From Manganitrophus sp963718695 (GTDB taxonomy: Bacteria > Nitrospirota > Nitrospiria > SBBL01 > Manganitrophaceae), in assembly GCA_963718695.1 (NCBI GenBank), contig OY970371.1, forward strand, positions 1,798,001-1,862,000: a stretch of DNA of 64,000 nucleotides, in the 5' to 3' direction. The notes under the pieces are model-generated. The model was not told the origin of the DNA. It saw only the letters and a program-made list of their open reading frames with translations, and searched no databases. The position numbers were made by a program, and so were the translations under genes. How positions within the stretch are numbered: the stretch's first letter is position 1; every line of letters begins with the position of its first letter. Of this stretch, positions 63,134 through 64,000 are shown piece by piece.

Positions 63134-64000
63134 TCAGCCGACCGGTTGGAGCCGTATTTTTCGCCCTTGCGCCGTCCGGGCGCCGGACGATATCTCCTGC
63201 GCCTTTTGCATCACAGCGATCAACTCCTCCGTTTTCCGAACCAGGTTCCCAATCCGCTTCTCCGTCAGGCCGCCAGAATTGAAATCCTTCAGATACCGTT
63301 GATACTGTTCTTGCCGTGCGATTAAATCGAAGGTCGCAAGCGCTTCATTCTTCTCTCTGAGCTTCACCGCGTCCTGCTCAACCAAATTGAGCAGAAGCCG
63401 CGCCAACGCTTCCACCAGACCGTTTCCTGAATCGAGCAGCGGGGAGATGCGCCTTCTTTGCGGCAGGACCCCTCGAACCAGATCCTGCCGCCAGGAGTTC
63501 CCCAACGCGGCGCTCAGCTCCTCTCTCGCGGCCTTGCCGACGGCATTGAATTCAGCGACATGAGAAATCAACAGACGCCTCCGCTGGCGCATTTTGGCGA
63601 GGACCTCTTTCCGCTCCTCCTCGGGGAAGGCCTCCAGGAGTTCCGAGATTTCGCTCTCTTTCAGCAGATATATCGAGAAGGGATACGGCGTCCGCTTCAG
63701 TGTCGGATGAGTACCACCGAAGGCAACCCCGTCGAAGGGACCATGCCGCTCCGCGATCTCACGCAGGGCAAGGGCGGGGTAGATGGCGGAGAGAAGGTAA
63801 AACCGGGAGAAGAAACGATCGGAAACGGAGAGAACCGCGCGGAAGACCCTCTTCACATCGACCGCCACGGTGGAGGCCGGAGAGGGATTTCTTCTCTTCT
63901 TCGCGAAAATCCCCCGAAGCGGGTTGGTCCGGAGCGTCCGCTCGATCTCCTTCCGGACCGGAATGTTCCACCGCTCCGACAGTCCGGCCAGCCACTCGTT
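63134..64000 (-). CDS. Hypothetical protein, cut at its 5' end by the window
   Basis: 289 residues are visible and the frame is open to the window edge, so the true start lies outside; an internal GTG at 63868 is not needed. It is mostly helical and charged (FPEEERKEVLAKMRQRRRL, LARLLLNLVEQDAVKLREKNEALATF) with VAFGGTHPTLKRTPYPFSIYLL in the first half. No family recognised. It ends 44 bp before the GHKL ATPase start, so the two likely form an operon. Confidence 0.6.
   Translation of the reverse strand, partial: NEWLAGLSERWNIPVRKEIERTLRTNPLRGIFAKKRRNPSPASTVAVDVKRVFRAVLSVSDRFFSRFYLLSAIYPALALREIAERHGPFDGVAFGGTHPTLKRTPYPFSIYLLKESEISELLEAFPEEERKEVLAKMRQRRRLLISHVAEFNAVGKAAREELSAALGNSWRQDLVRGVLPQRRRISPLLDSGNGLVEALARLLLNLVEQDAVKLREKNEALATFDLIARQEQYQRYLKDFNSGGLTEKRIGNLVRKTEELIAVMQKAQEISSGARTAQGRKIRLQPVG

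Larger units (their letters stand above)
8728..64000. mobile_element. Integrative conjugative element, left part, open at window end
   Basis: The interval holds an integrase and excisionase next to a tRNA, an F-type mating-pair system, a coupling protein, a primase and metal-resistance cargo. These are the parts of an integrative conjugative element. The right boundary is not visible; the genes after 55936 are included by position only. Cargo from about 35157 to 55930 interrupts what look like backbone genes. Confidence 0.8.

Overview
The window looks like part of a Gram-negative bacterial chromosome, moderately GC-rich, carrying a large integrated conjugative element. The outer-membrane efflux, TraN/TraU/TraH and PcoB-type genes point to a diderm host. 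The combination of ThiC with a bacterial Thi4 behind one TPP riboswitch would fit a Nitrospirota-like lineage, but this placement is only a guess; no rRNA or marker gene settles it.

Region 1, 1-8727 (core chromosome): a LOG-family gene (cut by the window edge), a type-4 uracil-DNA glycosylase, a stand-alone receiver protein, a TPP riboswitch with terminator controlling thiC-thi4, an SGNH esterase, a sugar isomerase-like TIM barrel, purA and tRNA-Ala(GGC). thiC carries an apparent single-base frameshift.

Region 2, 8728-35114 (backbone of an integrative conjugative element): a tyrosine integrase ends 15 bp from the 3' end of the tRNA, followed by an excisionase-like gene. A near-complete F-type (MPF-F) transfer operon is read leftwards from 30446 to 11340: OmpA-like, dsbC-like, traA, traL, traE, traK, traB, traV, traC, traN, traW, traU, trbC, trbI, S26 peptidase, traF, traH, traG. 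The coupling protein TraD, a DnaG-like primase and a replication-relaxation protein are read rightwards. traA and traU each carry an apparent 1-nt frameshift. No relaxase gene is visible.

Region 3, 35157-55355 (metal-resistance cargo): an arsenic cluster (MerR-type regulator, ArsI, ArsC, truncated aquaporin), a fragment of an RND pump, a CDF-like transporter, then a large copper region. The copper region has an ECF44/CorE-like sigma factor with a Cys-rich tail, two near-identical tandem ECF-type promoters, the P-type ATPases CopB and CopA, a CopZ-like chaperone, a His-rich exported protein, a Tat-exported multicopper oxidase and PcoB. Facing it is a cus-type RND efflux operon with its own sigma-70 promoter. 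Together these cover Cu(I)/Cu(II) export from the cytoplasm, periplasmic oxidation and transenvelope efflux.

Region 4, 55936-64000: a large SF2 helicase-like protein, a short frameshifted ORF, a Zn-ribbon protein, a GHKL (Hsp90-like) ATPase and one gene cut by the window edge, all leftward and separated by hairpins. I cannot assign a known system to this set; it is the best candidate here for something undescribed (element maintenance or defence). The right end of the element is not in the window.
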